A stretch of DNA of 64,000 nucleotides from Acidimicrobiaceae bacterium (GCA_947456245.1 CANGPS010000006.1:18062-82061); one strand, 5' to 3'; positions 42,552 through 52,172 are shown, numbered from the stretch's first letter. Program-made: numbers and translations. Notes: generated by a model from the sequence alone, not told the origin.

Positions 42552-44942
42552 ATGAGCATCGCCGACACGCTGCGGGGGCAGCGGTTCTTTGTGACCGGCG
42601 GCACCGGCTTCCTCGGCACGGCGCTCGTCGAGCGGATCTTGCGCACCATCCCGGAGTCAACCGTGGTTCTCGCCATCCGCCCGGGCCGGCGGGCCACGCC
42701 GCTCGATCGGGCTATGAAGGAGATCATCCGCAACGATTGCTTCGACCGACTCCGCGACGAGCTCGGCGATGCGTTCGCCGACGAGATGACACGCCGCGTC
42801 GTCGCTGTGGCCGGGGACGTGAGCCAGGATGGACTCGGACTCGACGCCGATGGGCTCGAACAGCTGTCTCGGTGCAATGTCATCATCCATTCCGCGGCTG
42901 CGGTCTCCTTCGATTCCCCACTCGATGCTGCGGTGGAGATCAACCTCCTCGGTCCAGGCCGCGTGGCGGATGCGATGGCAGCCGCCAGGGCGATCGCCGA
43001 AGGCGACGGACGACGAGGGCCGGATCACCTGATCGCCATCTCGACCTGCTACGTCGCCTCCACCTTCCAAGGAGAGGCCAAGGAGCACCTCCTCGGAGAC
43101 CACCGGTTCGACGTCTCTGTCGACTGGCGTGACGAGGTGACCGCCGCTCGCCGGATGCGCGCTGACCTCGAGGCTGAGTCGAGGCGCGACCCCGTCCAGA
43201 GCGAGTTCACCGTCCGGGCCCGCAAGGAGCTCGGTGCGGCCGGCTCGCACATGATCGCCATCCGGGCCGAGAAGATGCGCGAGGACTGGGTTCGCTCGAA
43301 GCTCGTCGACGCCGGCACCACCAGATCGCAGGCGCTCGGATGGCCCGACGCCTATCCCTACACGAAGGCGCTCGGCGAACGGTCGCTCGTCGAGCGGCAT
43401 GGACCGAAGAGCGCGTCGCCGCTGCCGATATCGATCGTCAGACCCTCCATCATCGAGTCTGCGGTCTCCGAGCCGTTCCCCGGCTGGATCCGCGGCTTCC
43501 GCATGGCGGAGCCCATCATCGTCTCGTATGCACGGGGGCTGCTCAAGGAGTTCCCCGGCGTCCCCGAGGGCATCGTCGACGTGATCCCCGTCGACATGGT
43601 CGTGGCCGATGTGATCGCTGTGGCCGCCCACGGTCCCGCTCCAGATGAGGTGGCGGTCTATCAGATCGCCTCCGGCGTGCGGAACCCCCTGCGCTACGGA
43701 CGCCTCGTCGAGCTTGTCCAGGCCTGGTTCACGGAGCGCCCGCTCTATGACGATCGCGGCCAGCCGATCAGCGTGCCCGCCTGGTCCTTCCCGGGTCGTG
43801 GTCGGGTCCAGCGCCAGCTCAAGCGAGCCACCACCGGCATCGACACCCTCGAGAAGGTGCTCGCCGCCCTCCCACTGCGGGGGCGCCGAGCCATGCTCAG
43901 CACGCAGCTCGAGGAGCGCGGAGCGATGGCCAGGCGCGCCATGGGCTACGTCGAGCTCTACGGCTCCTACACCGAGACCGAGGCCCGCTACCGCATCGAT
44001 CGCAGCCTCGAGCTCTTCGAGACGCTCGACGAGGCCGACCGGACCACCTTCGCCTTCGACCCGGGAACGATCATCTGGGACGCATACGTCAACGACGTCC
44101 ACCTCCCCTCGATCGTCAAGCACGCTCGGGTGCGGACCGCACCAGGAACCCAGGTCATGGCTGACCGCCAGGACCGCGGCCGGGCGAACGTCCTGTCCCC
44201 CGATCGCCAGCTTGCCGTCTTCGACCTCGAGAACACGCTCATGGCGTCAAACGTCGTCGACACCTACGCCTGGTTCGCCAGCCGCCACCTCGCACCGGGG
44301 GCCAGGGCGAGCTTCGTGGCCGACCTCGTGCGCAGCGCACCGCAGCTGCTCGCCCTCGACCGTCGAGATCGCGGTGACTTCCTCCGGACGTTCTACCTGC
44401 GCTACGAGGGTGCGTCGGTCGAGCAGCTGCGCGCCGACTCATGGGAGCTCTTCTCTGAGCAGCTGCTGCTGCGCTCCTACCCCGCGGGCTTCGCCCGCGT
44501 CCGCGAGCACCGCCGACTCGGGCACCGCACGCTGCTGATCACAGGAGCCCTCGATGTCGTCATCGAGCCCTTCGCCCCCCTGTTCGACGACGTGATCTGC
44601 GCCCGGCTCGGGGTCAAGGATGGCAAGTTCACCGGTCGCATGGAGGAGCTTCCTCCCATCGGTGAGGCTCGTGCCAACGTGCTCGACGACTACGCAGCCG
44701 AACACGGCCTCAAGCTCTCCGAGACCGTCGCCTACGCCGACTCGGCCTCCGACCTCGCCCTGCTCGATGCGGTCGGGTTCCCGGTGGCGGTCAACCCCGA
44801 GGCCCGCCTCGCCTCGATCGCCCGCCGCCGAGGCTGGCTGATCGAGCAGTGGGATCGCGCCGAGGGTGGAGCATCGCGATCGCTTCCCCTCGGCCGCCTT
44901 GATCGCAGCCCCATCGGTCTGCCGCGGGTGGTGGGACGATGA
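42552..44942 (+). CDS. Fatty acyl-CoA reductase fused to HAD-IB domain
   Basis: A 796-residue two-domain protein. The N-terminal reductase has the NADPH motif FFVTGGTGFLGTALVE, HSAAAVSFD, the catalytic Y-x3-K in DAYPYTKALGE and the FAR pattern VRPSIIESAVSEPFPGWI, as in plant/animal-type alcohol-forming reductases. After a helical FAR C-terminal region comes a HAD-IB domain from about residue 550: motif I FDLENTL (second Asp is Glu), TLLITGAL, and YADSASDLALL (motif IV). It could turn acyl-CoA to fatty alcohol. First of a tightly overlapped operon; its stop overlaps the next start (ATGA). No clear Shine-Dalgarno. Confidence 0.86.
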   Translation: MSIADTLRGQRFFVTGGTGFLGTALVERILRTIPESTVVLAIRPGRRATPLDRAMKEIIRNDCFDRLRDELGDAFADEMTRRVVAVAGDVSQDGLGLDADGLEQLSRCNVIIHSAAAVSFDSPLDAAVEINLLGPGRVADAMAAARAIAEGDGRRGPDHLIAISTCYVASTFQGEAKEHLLGDHRFDVSVDWRDEVTAARRMRADLEAESRRDPVQSEFTVRARKELGAAGSHMIAIRAEKMREDWVRSKLVDAGTTRSQALGWPDAYPYTKALGERSLVERHGPKSASPLPISIVRPSIIESAVSEPFPGWIRGFRMAEPIIVSYARGLLKEFPGVPEGIVDVIPVDMVVADVIAVAAHGPAPDEVAVYQIASGVRNPLRYGRLVELVQAWFTERPLYDDRGQPISVPAWSFPGRGRVQRQLKRATTGIDTLEKVLAALPLRGRRAMLSTQLEERGAMARRAMGYVELYGSYTETEARYRIDRSLELFETLDEADRTTFAFDPGTIIWDAYVNDVHLPSIVKHARVRTAPGTQVMADRQDRGRANVLSPDRQLAVFDLENTLMASNVVDTYAWFASRHLAPGARASFVADLVRSAPQLLALDRRDRGDFLRTFYLRYEGASVEQLRADSWELFSEQLLLRSYPAGFARVREHRRLGHRTLLITGALDVVIEPFAPLFDDVICARLGVKDGKFTGRMEELPPIGEARANVLDDYAAEHGLKLSETVAYADSASDLALLDAVGFPVAVNPEARLASIARRRGWLIEQWDRAEGGASRSLPLGRLDRSPIGLPRVVGR

Positions 44943-46198
44943 GGGCGCTGCGCATGGAGCGCAAGCTCACCAGGTTCGCCGCAGCCCGGATGGCCTCCGC
45001 CTTTGGGTCGGGTCGCGGCGCACAGCTCGGTCCCCTGCGGCTCGTCGACACGGCCCCGCCCAGCATCCCGTCGCAGGACTGGTTCGCCGTGGCGCCCCTG
45101 CTCTCGGGCATCTGCGGGAGCGACCTCGCCTCGGTGGACGGCCGATCGAGCCTGTACTTCGAGGACATCGTCAGCTTCCCCTTCATCCTCGGTCACGAGA
45201 TCGTCGGCACCATGGTCGACGATGGCATCGCGGCAGACGGCTCCGCGCTGACCAAGGGTCAGCGCGTGGTCATCCAGCCGGTCCTCGGCTGTGTGGCCCG
45301 GGGCCTCGAGCCCTGCGACGCGTGCCGGTCGGGCGAGGTCGGGCGCTGTGGGTGCCTGAGCCACGGCCACCTGAAGCCAGGCCTGCAGACGGGCTTTTGC
45401 CACGACACCGGCGGCGGCTGGTCAGACGGCCACCTCGTCGCCCACGCCAGCCAGATCTTCGCCGTCCCCGATTCGCTCGGTGATGACGACGCCGTGACCG
45501 TCGAGCCCATGGCCTGCGCCATCCATGCCGCCCTCCGGGCGCAAGCGGGCGCCGACGACACCGTCGCCATCATCGGTGCCGGGACCCTCGGTCTCGGCGT
45601 GACCGCCGCCTTTGGGTTCCTTGCCGACACGGGGCGAGCCCAGCGTCCCGCTCGGCTGCTCGTCGCAGCCCGCTATCCGGTGCAGCGCCAGATGGCCGCC
45701 AAGCTCGGCGCACAGGTCGTCGACCCGGGTCACCTCGATCGAGCCGTCCGCTCCGCCACCTCCTCGCTCGTCGTCGGACGACCCTCCGGTCGAGGCGGCC
45801 TCCTCAGCGGCGGGGCTGACGTCACCATCGACTGCGTGGGCAGCGCCGAGTCCATCGCCGAGGCACTTCGGATCACCCGGCCCGGCGGGCGCGTGGTCCT
45901 CGTCGGGATGCCGGCCAAGGTCACGGTCGACCTCGCCCCCCTGTGGCACCGGGAGATCGAGCTCGTCGGCGCCTATGCCTATGGCAGTGAGGACGTGGCC
46001 GCAGGGTCCGAGGTCACCTTCGACCTCGCCATCGAGATGGCCGGATCCCTGCACACCGGAAGGCTCGTCTCCGCGGCCTACAGCCTCGACCGCTTCGAGG
46101 AGGCACTGGCCCACGCCGGTTCTGCCGGCCCTCGGGGCGCCATCAAGATCGTCTTCGACGTCCGCCCGAAGAGGGCCGTGACGCAAAGGGAGGACTAG
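44939..46198 (+). CDS. Zinc-binding alcohol dehydrogenase family protein
   Basis: A 419-residue MDR-superfamily enzyme. Catalytic zinc residues lie in SGICGSDLAS and LGHEIVG; structural zinc cysteines are in PCDACRSGEVGRCGC; the Rossmann motif is IIGAGTLGLGV. It is most like the threonine/sorbitol dehydrogenase branch but longer. It overlaps the reductase-HAD gene by four bases and is followed directly by the LarA-like gene. In this context it may oxidise or reduce an alcohol/aldehyde linked to the operon's product. Confidence 0.85.
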   Translation: MRALRMERKLTRFAAARMASAFGSGRGAQLGPLRLVDTAPPSIPSQDWFAVAPLLSGICGSDLASVDGRSSLYFEDIVSFPFILGHEIVGTMVDDGIAADGSALTKGQRVVIQPVLGCVARGLEPCDACRSGEVGRCGCLSHGHLKPGLQTGFCHDTGGGWSDGHLVAHASQIFAVPDSLGDDDAVTVEPMACAIHAALRAQAGADDTVAIIGAGTLGLGVTAAFGFLADTGRAQRPARLLVAARYPVQRQMAAKLGAQVVDPGHLDRAVRSATSSLVVGRPSGRGGLLSGGADVTIDCVGSAESIAEALRITRPGGRVVLVGMPAKVTVDLAPLWHREIELVGAYAYGSEDVAAGSEVTFDLAIEMAGSLHTGRLVSAAYSLDRFEEALAHAGSAGPRGAIKIVFDVRPKRAVTQRED

Positions 46199-47788
46199 GT
46201 GCGACCTCGCCCTGGATTCGTGCTCGAGGTGGATCGCTCGACGCCACCGACCCTCATGTGGAAGGGCGAGGGGTTCGGGCTCGTGAAGCTCCCCGTCGGC
46301 AGCCGGGTCGTCTATGCCCCAGAGCCCTTCGAGGCCCTCGATGATCCCGAGGGTGCCATCCGACACGCGCTCGAGCACCCCACCGGCGAGTCCGAGCCAC
46401 TCTCGGCGCTGCTTCGGCCGGGCATGACCCTGACGATCTGCTTCGACGACATCTCCCTGCCGCTGCCCCCCATGGAGGCCCCAGACATCCGCCAGATGAT
46501 CATCGAGGCGGTACTCGACGAAGCAGCCTCCGCCGGCGTCGACGACGTCGTCCTCATCGCTGCCCTGGCCCTCCACCGACGCATGACCGAGCCCGAGCTG
46601 CGCCACGCCCTCGGTGATCGGGTCTACGACGCCTTCGCCCCCCACGGCCTCCTGCTCCAACATGATGCCGAGGATCCGAGCAACCTCATCCACCTCGGCG
46701 TCACCAAGCACGGCGAGGACGTCGAGATCAACAAGCGCGCCGCTGAGAGCGACCTGCTCGTGTACGTCAACATCAACCTCGTAGCCATGGACGGTGGCCA
46801 CAAGTCGGTGGCCACGGGACTCGCGAGCTACAAGAGCCTTCGCCACCACCACAACCCCGAGACCATGACCCACTCGAAGTCGTTCATGGACGCCCCGGCA
46901 TCAGAGCTGCACAGCGCCAACTGGCGGATGGGGCGCCTCATCAGGGACGCCGGGGTCAAGATCTTCCAGATCGAGACGACCCTCAACACGGACACCTTCC
47001 CGGGGAACTTCCAGTTCCTCCAGAAGCGCGAGTGGGAGTGGAGCCTCAAGGATCGAGCCACCTTCCTGGCCGCCTCCAAGGCCCTCGATGCCGCTCCACC
47101 CAAGATGGCCCGTCAGATCCTCCACTCGATCAAGGCGCCACACGCCCTGCGGTCGGTCTACGCCGGAGAGGTCGAGGCCGTCCACGAGAAGATCACCGCT
47201 GACGTCTGGGCACAGCAGGGCGTCGCCGTGGCAGGCCAGACCGACATCGTGACGATGGGACTCCCGTACATCAGCCCCTACAACGTCAACTCGATCCTCA
47301 ATCCGATCCTCGTCGCCTGTCTTGGACTCGGCTACTTCTTCAACCTCTACCGAGGAAAGCCGGTGGTGCGCGAAGGGGGCGTGGCGATCCTGTTCCACCC
47401 CACCCGTCCCGAGTTCCACCCAGGCCACCACCCGAGCTACATCGACTTCTTCGAGCAGGTGCTGACCGAGACCACCGACCCCGTGGTGATGCACGAGCAG
47501 TTCGAAGAGGCCTTCGCCACCGACCCGTGGTACATCCACCTCTACCGCACCGGCCACGCCTACCACGGCGTCCACCCGTTCTACATGTGGTACTGGTGCA
47601 GCCACGCCATGAAGCACCTCGGGCGCGTGATCATCGTCGGCGGCGATCCCGCCACGGTGCGCCGCATGGGGTTCCACCCGGCCTCGACGCTCGACGACGC
47701 ACTCGAAATGGCCAAGGACGTGGTCGGACCCGACCCGACATTGACCCACCTGCACACCCCACCGCTGCTCCTGGCGGACGTGACGTGA
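46199..47788 (+). CDS. LarA-like (DUF2088) racemase-family protein
   Basis: A 529-residue member of the lactate racemase superfamily. The N-terminal domain has CFDDISLPLPP where LarA has a DVTRP-like motif; ALALHRRMTEPEL (His126) matches the first catalytic His region. GGHKSVATG (Lys202) matches the lysine that carries the nickel-pincer cofactor in LarA, and His218 lies 16 residues later, like the nickel ligand; the second catalytic His about ten residues before the Lys seems absent. These equivalences are from memory of Lactobacillus LarA. The GTG start follows the previous stop without a gap. No larB/C/E is present here. Confidence 0.78.
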   Translation: MRPRPGFVLEVDRSTPPTLMWKGEGFGLVKLPVGSRVVYAPEPFEALDDPEGAIRHALEHPTGESEPLSALLRPGMTLTICFDDISLPLPPMEAPDIRQMIIEAVLDEAASAGVDDVVLIAALALHRRMTEPELRHALGDRVYDAFAPHGLLLQHDAEDPSNLIHLGVTKHGEDVEINKRAAESDLLVYVNINLVAMDGGHKSVATGLASYKSLRHHHNPETMTHSKSFMDAPASELHSANWRMGRLIRDAGVKIFQIETTLNTDTFPGNFQFLQKREWEWSLKDRATFLAASKALDAAPPKMARQILHSIKAPHALRSVYAGEVEAVHEKITADVWAQQGVAVAGQTDIVTMGLPYISPYNVNSILNPILVACLGLGYFFNLYRGKPVVREGGVAILFHPTRPEFHPGHHPSYIDFFEQVLTETTDPVVMHEQFEEAFATDPWYIHLYRTGHAYHGVHPFYMWYWCSHAMKHLGRVIIVGGDPATVRRMGFHPASTLDDALEMAKDVVGPDPTLTHLHTPPLLLADVT

Positions 47789-48744
47789 GCAGCAAGGCCC
47801 TGCGAAGGCTGGGCGCCGCCCGCTTCCCCCTGAGCCGACCCACGTGGCCGACGAGCGTGCCGCGCCCAGCCAAGGTGCGGCGCGTTGGGCTCGACTACGA
47901 CACCGGCTGGTCGCGCCGCTACCCCGCCCGCCTCGCACGTGCCGTCATCACCGACAACCTGACGGTCCCGCTGACCCGACTCGTGGCTCCCGCCGTCATC
48001 GAGGGGGCCGCAGCGCTCGAGCGCACCAAGGGACCGGTGATCATCGCAGCCAACCACTCGAGTCACGCCGACACCGGCGTGCTCATCGCCGCGTTGCCCC
48101 TCCACCTTCGCCACAAGGTCGTGGTGGCCGCCGCCTCGGACTACTTCTTCGACACCCCGCTCAAGGCCACCATGGCCGCCCTCGTCCTCGGCGCCATCCC
48201 GATCGAACGCACCAAGGTCTCCCGGCGCTCTGCCGCCAGCGCCCTCGAACTGCTCGCCGATGGGTGGAGCGTGATCATCTACCCCGAGGGGGGTCGCACC
48301 CCAGACGGGTGGATGCACGACTTCAAGGGCGGCGCGGCCTTCCTGTCCGTCCGTTCGGGCGCACCCGTCATCCCGGTCTTCCTCGAGGGGACCGCTCGCG
48401 TGCTGCCCAAGCGACCGGTCGAGAAGGGAGACGCTCCCGGTGGGTCAGGCAGCGAGTCCCGATCCTCAGGCCGGCTCCGTCGAGCCCCCGTCTCGGTGCT
48501 CATCGGTCGGGCGCTGACGCCTGACGACGGTGAAGACGCGAGGAGCTTCGGTCCTCGCATCGAAGCGGCAGTGGCCGAACTCGGTCGCGAGGCTGCCACC
48601 GACTACTGGACGGCGCGTCGATCTCCTGATCCCGAGCTGACCCACGGCCCCGAAGCCGCTCCGTGGCGCAGGACCTGGGCGCTGCCGGCCCCTCGGACCG
48701 TGGCCGAGCGCCAGCCGCTCCCCGACTGGCCCGAACGGAGCTGA
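47785..48744 (+). CDS. PlsC-like lysophospholipid acyltransferase
   Basis: A 319-residue 1-acylglycerol-3-phosphate acyltransferase-family protein. The catalytic H-x4-D is NHSSHADTG (His91, Asp96); the phosphate-binding motif is YPEGGRTPDGW; PVIPVFLEG is the later block. The GTG start overlaps the LarA-like stop (GTGA). The frame is open upstream but only shadows that gene. Last gene of the TetR-flanked operon; it would place an acyl chain on the product's backbone. Confidence 0.86.
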   Translation: MSSKALRRLGAARFPLSRPTWPTSVPRPAKVRRVGLDYDTGWSRRYPARLARAVITDNLTVPLTRLVAPAVIEGAAALERTKGPVIIAANHSSHADTGVLIAALPLHLRHKVVVAAASDYFFDTPLKATMAALVLGAIPIERTKVSRRSAASALELLADGWSVIIYPEGGRTPDGWMHDFKGGAAFLSVRSGAPVIPVFLEGTARVLPKRPVEKGDAPGGSGSESRSSGRLRRAPVSVLIGRALTPDDGEDARSFGPRIEAAVAELGREAATDYWTARRSPDPELTHGPEAAPWRRTWALPAPRTVAERQPLPDWPERS

Positions 48745-48775
48745 GACCGAGCACCAGCCTCCCGCGTCGGTATCG

Positions 48776-49486
48776 TCAGCAGCCCACCGACGCCAGCCGC
48801 TCGGCCCGCAGGCCCAGCTCAGCGGCATCGTCGAGCGCCACCAGCTCGGTGCGCCCCGTGGCCCACCGCAGCAGCAGGTCGGCGAGATCGGGATTCCTCG
48901 CAAGCACCGGGCCGTGCAGGTACGTACCGAGCACGTGGCCCGCGTACGCCCCCTCGACTGCCACTCCCGCGCCGTTCCCCCGACCCGCCACCACCGTCCC
49001 GAGCGCTGATGCCTGCCCCAGCGACGTCACGCCGCTGTGGTTCTCGAAGCCGCTGAGCCGCCCGAGGCCGAGCGAGGAGGCAGGATCCACCGCCACCTCG
49101 CCGACGCACCGGGGTCCCGATCCCTTGGTCGTCGTGACATCGAGCAGGCCGACTCCCCCATGGGTTCGCCCAGCAGCATCGGGGAACGAGCCTCCGATGA
49201 TCTGGAAGCCCGCACAGACCGCGAAGACCGTGGCGCCACGCTCCACTGCCTCCGTCAAGCGGCCGTCGGCCCGGAGGCGATCGGCGGCCAGCACCTGGGG
49301 GCCATCCTCTCCTCCACCGATGCAGTAGAGGTCAGCCTCTGGAAGGGGCTCTGACGAGGAGCACAGGAGCAGCTCGGCGGCGATGCCTCGGCTCATGGCA
49401 CGGCGGGTCAGGATGATTCCGTTGCCGGTATCCCCATAGGTGCCGAGCAGGTCCGGGTAGACCACGGCAACGCGCAGCGTGCTCAC
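48776..49486 (-). CDS. gatD: Lipid II isoglutaminyl synthase, glutaminase subunit GatD
   Basis: With MurT this amidates the alpha-carboxyl of D-Glu in lipid II at the inner membrane face. The 236-residue CobB/CobQ-like amidotransferase has the start VVYPDLLGTYGDTGN, the nucleophile FAVCAGFQIIGG, and the catalytic His of GTYLHGPVLARNPDLAD. It overlaps the murT end by four bases, the standard gene pair. Confidence 0.93.
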   Translation of the reverse strand: MSTLRVAVVYPDLLGTYGDTGNGIILTRRAMSRGIAAELLLCSSSEPLPEADLYCIGGGEDGPQVLAADRLRADGRLTEAVERGATVFAVCAGFQIIGGSFPDAAGRTHGGVGLLDVTTTKGSGPRCVGEVAVDPASSLGLGRLSGFENHSGVTSLGQASALGTVVAGRGNGAGVAVEGAYAGHVLGTYLHGPVLARNPDLADLLLRWATGRTELVALDDAAELGLRAERLASVGC

Positions 49487-50712
49487 GTCGCCTCCAGGAG
49501 GTCTCGGAAGGCCGTGTAGTTGCCGATCACATCGACCCGGCCACCGTGCTCGACCTCGGCCAGCGCCACGGCCGCCGAGGGCACCTCCTCGACCTCATGG
49601 GGCACGCCCGCGTACTTGAGGCGCACAGAGAGGTCCCGCCAGCGATCGCCGGTGGCCACCACCCGACGGCCCGCCAGCACCGAGAAGTCGACGTCGAAGA
49701 GCCAGGAGGGATCGGCGCCGTCGGCCGTGCGGGCGTTGATCGACACCACGACCGCCCCCTCATCCTCCGCCACGGTGTCGAGCAGGGCTGACCAGCCGGC
49801 CGGGTTCTTCGCCAACATGAGGCGTACCGGCGTCCCGCCTACGTGCCGGTCCACGAAGCGACCTGCGACGTCGGCAACCCCGGCCATGGCCGCCGCCGCC
49901 GCCGATCTGGACGGTATTCCCATGGTCGAGCTGGCGGCGAGGGCCATGACGGCGTTTCGAAGGTTGAACGCACCGGGCAGCCGAAGGACCAGCTCGGTGC
50001 GACCCTCTGGCCCAACAGCGACCGACGAGTCGAGCGTCCAGTCGGGATCGGGACGCTTGAGACCGCAGGACCCGCAGGACCAGCCCGGTCCCTCCTCGTC
50101 GAAGTGCACGGCCCCGAGGCAGGAGGGGCAGGCGCCGGCATCATCACGCCACTCGAGGCCACCAGCCACCCAGACCACCGAACTCGCCGTCCCGGCTGCA
50201 TGGACGATGAGGGGATCGTCGGCATTGGCGACCACGGTGGCACCGGCTCCGTCGAGAGCCGTCCGCCAGCGCTCGGCGAGCATCCGGACCTCGCTCATCC
50301 GGTCGAGCTGGTCGCGAGACAGGTTCAGCAGCACCACGACCTCAGGCTGCGTGGCGTCGACCACCTGGCCGAGGTAGGCCTCATCGACCTCGAGGCAGGC
50401 CAGCGCCGCATCTCTGGCGCCGACGAGTGCCGCCACGTGGCCAGCCGGCATGTTCGATCCCGTGGCGTTCGATGCCACGACGACGCCCGTGGCCTCGAGG
50501 CCCGCACGGAGCAGTGCTGTGGTCGTGGTCTTCCCATTGGTGCCGCTGACGAGGGCCACCCGCTTGCCGGCAGCCAGCCATGCGAGGAGGTCAGGATCGA
50601 TCTTCAGTCCTGCCCGACCCCCAGCCACGGTGCCCGAGCCCCGACCCGACCACCGAGACGCGTTGTTGACGAGTCGCACGGCGGCGATGGCCGCCGAGCT
50701 GCGCAGGCTCAC
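49483..50712 (-). CDS. murT: Lipid II isoglutaminyl synthase subunit MurT
   Basis: The Mur-ligase-like subunit that activates lipid II D-Glu with ATP. The 409-residue product has the P-loop VSGTNGKTTTTALL, the Mur central fold, and the inserted four-Cys zinc ribbon (CPSCLGAVHFDE...CGSCGLKRP) that marks MurT (DUF1727). It lies five bases before the end of the HAD-PlsC gene upstream and overlaps gatD. Confidence 0.94.
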   Translation of the reverse strand: MSLRSSAAIAAVRLVNNASRWSGRGSGTVAGGRAGLKIDPDLLAWLAAGKRVALVSGTNGKTTTTALLRAGLEATGVVVASNATGSNMPAGHVAALVGARDAALACLEVDEAYLGQVVDATQPEVVVLLNLSRDQLDRMSEVRMLAERWRTALDGAGATVVANADDPLIVHAAGTASSVVWVAGGLEWRDDAGACPSCLGAVHFDEEGPGWSCGSCGLKRPDPDWTLDSSVAVGPEGRTELVLRLPGAFNLRNAVMALAASSTMGIPSRSAAAAAMAGVADVAGRFVDRHVGGTPVRLMLAKNPAGWSALLDTVAEDEGAVVVSINARTADGADPSWLFDVDFSVLAGRRVVATGDRWRDLSVRLKYAGVPHEVEEVPSAAVALAEVEHGGRVDVIGNYTAFRDLLEAT

Positions 50713-50716
50713 CGGG

Positions 50717-52114
50717 TCACCCGTGTGCCCCGTCGCTCGGGATCCGTCCCGAGGGGTAGGTCCTGACCAGCTCTTCCTCAGTGGGCCCGCGCTTCACCCT
50801 GGCCTCGTCCGGCAGCTGCGCCACGATGGCCGCCATGATGCGCTCGGTGTCGTCGTGGGCATCGACGCCGTCGAGCTCGAAGGGTGCTCCGATGCGGATC
50901 CGGACGGTCGGAGGGTCGAGCAGGGTCGTCGTGTGCGGGATCTTCGACGATCGGGGCCACACGACCTCGGTGCCCCAGAGGCCGATCGGGCAGATGGGTG
51001 CTCCCGACAGCGCTGCGAGACGGGCCGTCCCGGTCTTGCCGGTGAGCACCGGGTCGAAGAAGGCTGGGCCCCTCGGGATCGTGCCCTCCGGCAGGACGAT
51101 CAGCGCCTCTCCGGCATCCAGGGAGGCCAGGGCCTCCGAGAAGGCCCGCTCGGGTGCTCCGTCACGGTCGACGCTGATTCCCCCGACGGCCCTGGCAACG
51201 TGGGAGAGGCCAGGGAGGGCGAAGAGCTCCTTCTTGGCGAGCACCCTGACGGGGCGGTTGATCTTGGCCGCCACCAGGGCCAGGGCTGCCACGTCGAAGT
51301 AGCTGCGATGGTTCGAGGCGAGGATGACGGGACCGGTCGTGGGCACCCGATCGATGCCCTCGAGGTCGAAGCGGACATAGGGGAAGGCCTCCGGACGGAC
51401 CAGGGTCCGAACGAAGTGATAGGGCTCGAGACCGAGGATGGACGGAACGCCATCTGGTCGGTCCCAGTTCTCGATGGGCCAGCGTCGGGCGGCAGCGACG
51501 GCCAACAGCCTCGGGTCGGCGTTGACGGCATGGGGATGTCCGACGGTCGACAGCAGCGGGATGTCGAAGAAGCTGTCCGAGCAGGCATGGCAGTCAGCGA
51601 GGTCCACGTGGTTGGCCTTGGCCCAGTCCTCGACCGCCCTGAGCTTGCCCAAGCCCCAGACGAAGCGTCCGTCGATGCGACCCGTGTAGCGGCCGTCGTC
51701 GACCTCATAGGTCGTGGCGATGACGTCATCGAGGCCGAGCGCCTCGGCGATCCCCATCACCAGATCGGTCGGCGTGGTGGTTGCCAGCACGATCTTGAGG
51801 CCGTCGGCCCGGAACGCCGCAAGCCGCTGGGGCGCGAACGGCGCCACGAGGTCAAGAAGCTCGGGGACGGCGAGCATGCCGGCCGCCCGGGCATCAGCCT
51901 GCGACCAGCCCTTGGCCACCCTCGCAGCCGCTCGCGCCAGGCCCATCGAAGCCGCGTTCTCGCCGAAGCGATCGAAGACGCTGAACAGCAGCGATTCTCC
52001 TGGGAGGCTGCGGCGCTCCTTGAGCACCCCGGCAGCCGTGAGCGCCCGGTTCAGCGCGGGACCGCTGGCCTTGCGCAGCAGGGTGCGGTCGAGGTCGATG
52101 AAGGCGACGGACAT
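50717..52114 (-). CDS. HAD phosphatase-PlsC acyltransferase fusion
   Basis: A 465-residue two-domain protein like the mycobacterial phosphoserine-phosphatase/PlsC fusions. The N-terminal HAD-IB domain has FIDLDRTLL (Asp7, Asp9), LATTTPTDLV and CSDSFFDIPLL; from about residue 235 the acyltransferase domain has SNHRSYFD, LPEGTIPRG and PICPIGLWG. It would form phosphatidic acid or a related lipid, with the HAD part possibly trimming a phosphate. The start is taken at ATG 52114. It is upstream of murT by a short gap, so envelope and lipid genes share the transcript. Confidence 0.87.
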   Translation of the reverse strand: MSVAFIDLDRTLLRKASGPALNRALTAAGVLKERRSLPGESLLFSVFDRFGENAASMGLARAAARVAKGWSQADARAAGMLAVPELLDLVAPFAPQRLAAFRADGLKIVLATTTPTDLVMGIAEALGLDDVIATTYEVDDGRYTGRIDGRFVWGLGKLRAVEDWAKANHVDLADCHACSDSFFDIPLLSTVGHPHAVNADPRLLAVAAARRWPIENWDRPDGVPSILGLEPYHFVRTLVRPEAFPYVRFDLEGIDRVPTTGPVILASNHRSYFDVAALALVAAKINRPVRVLAKKELFALPGLSHVARAVGGISVDRDGAPERAFSEALASLDAGEALIVLPEGTIPRGPAFFDPVLTGKTGTARLAALSGAPICPIGLWGTEVVWPRSSKIPHTTTLLDPPTVRIRIGAPFELDGVDAHDDTERIMAAIVAQLPDEARVKRGPTEEELVRTYPSGRIPSDGAHG

Positions 52115-52172
52115 GAGCCCCACGCTACCGGGGCCGGAGGTCACCACCAAGAGCGAACCTGCCCGGAGAAAG

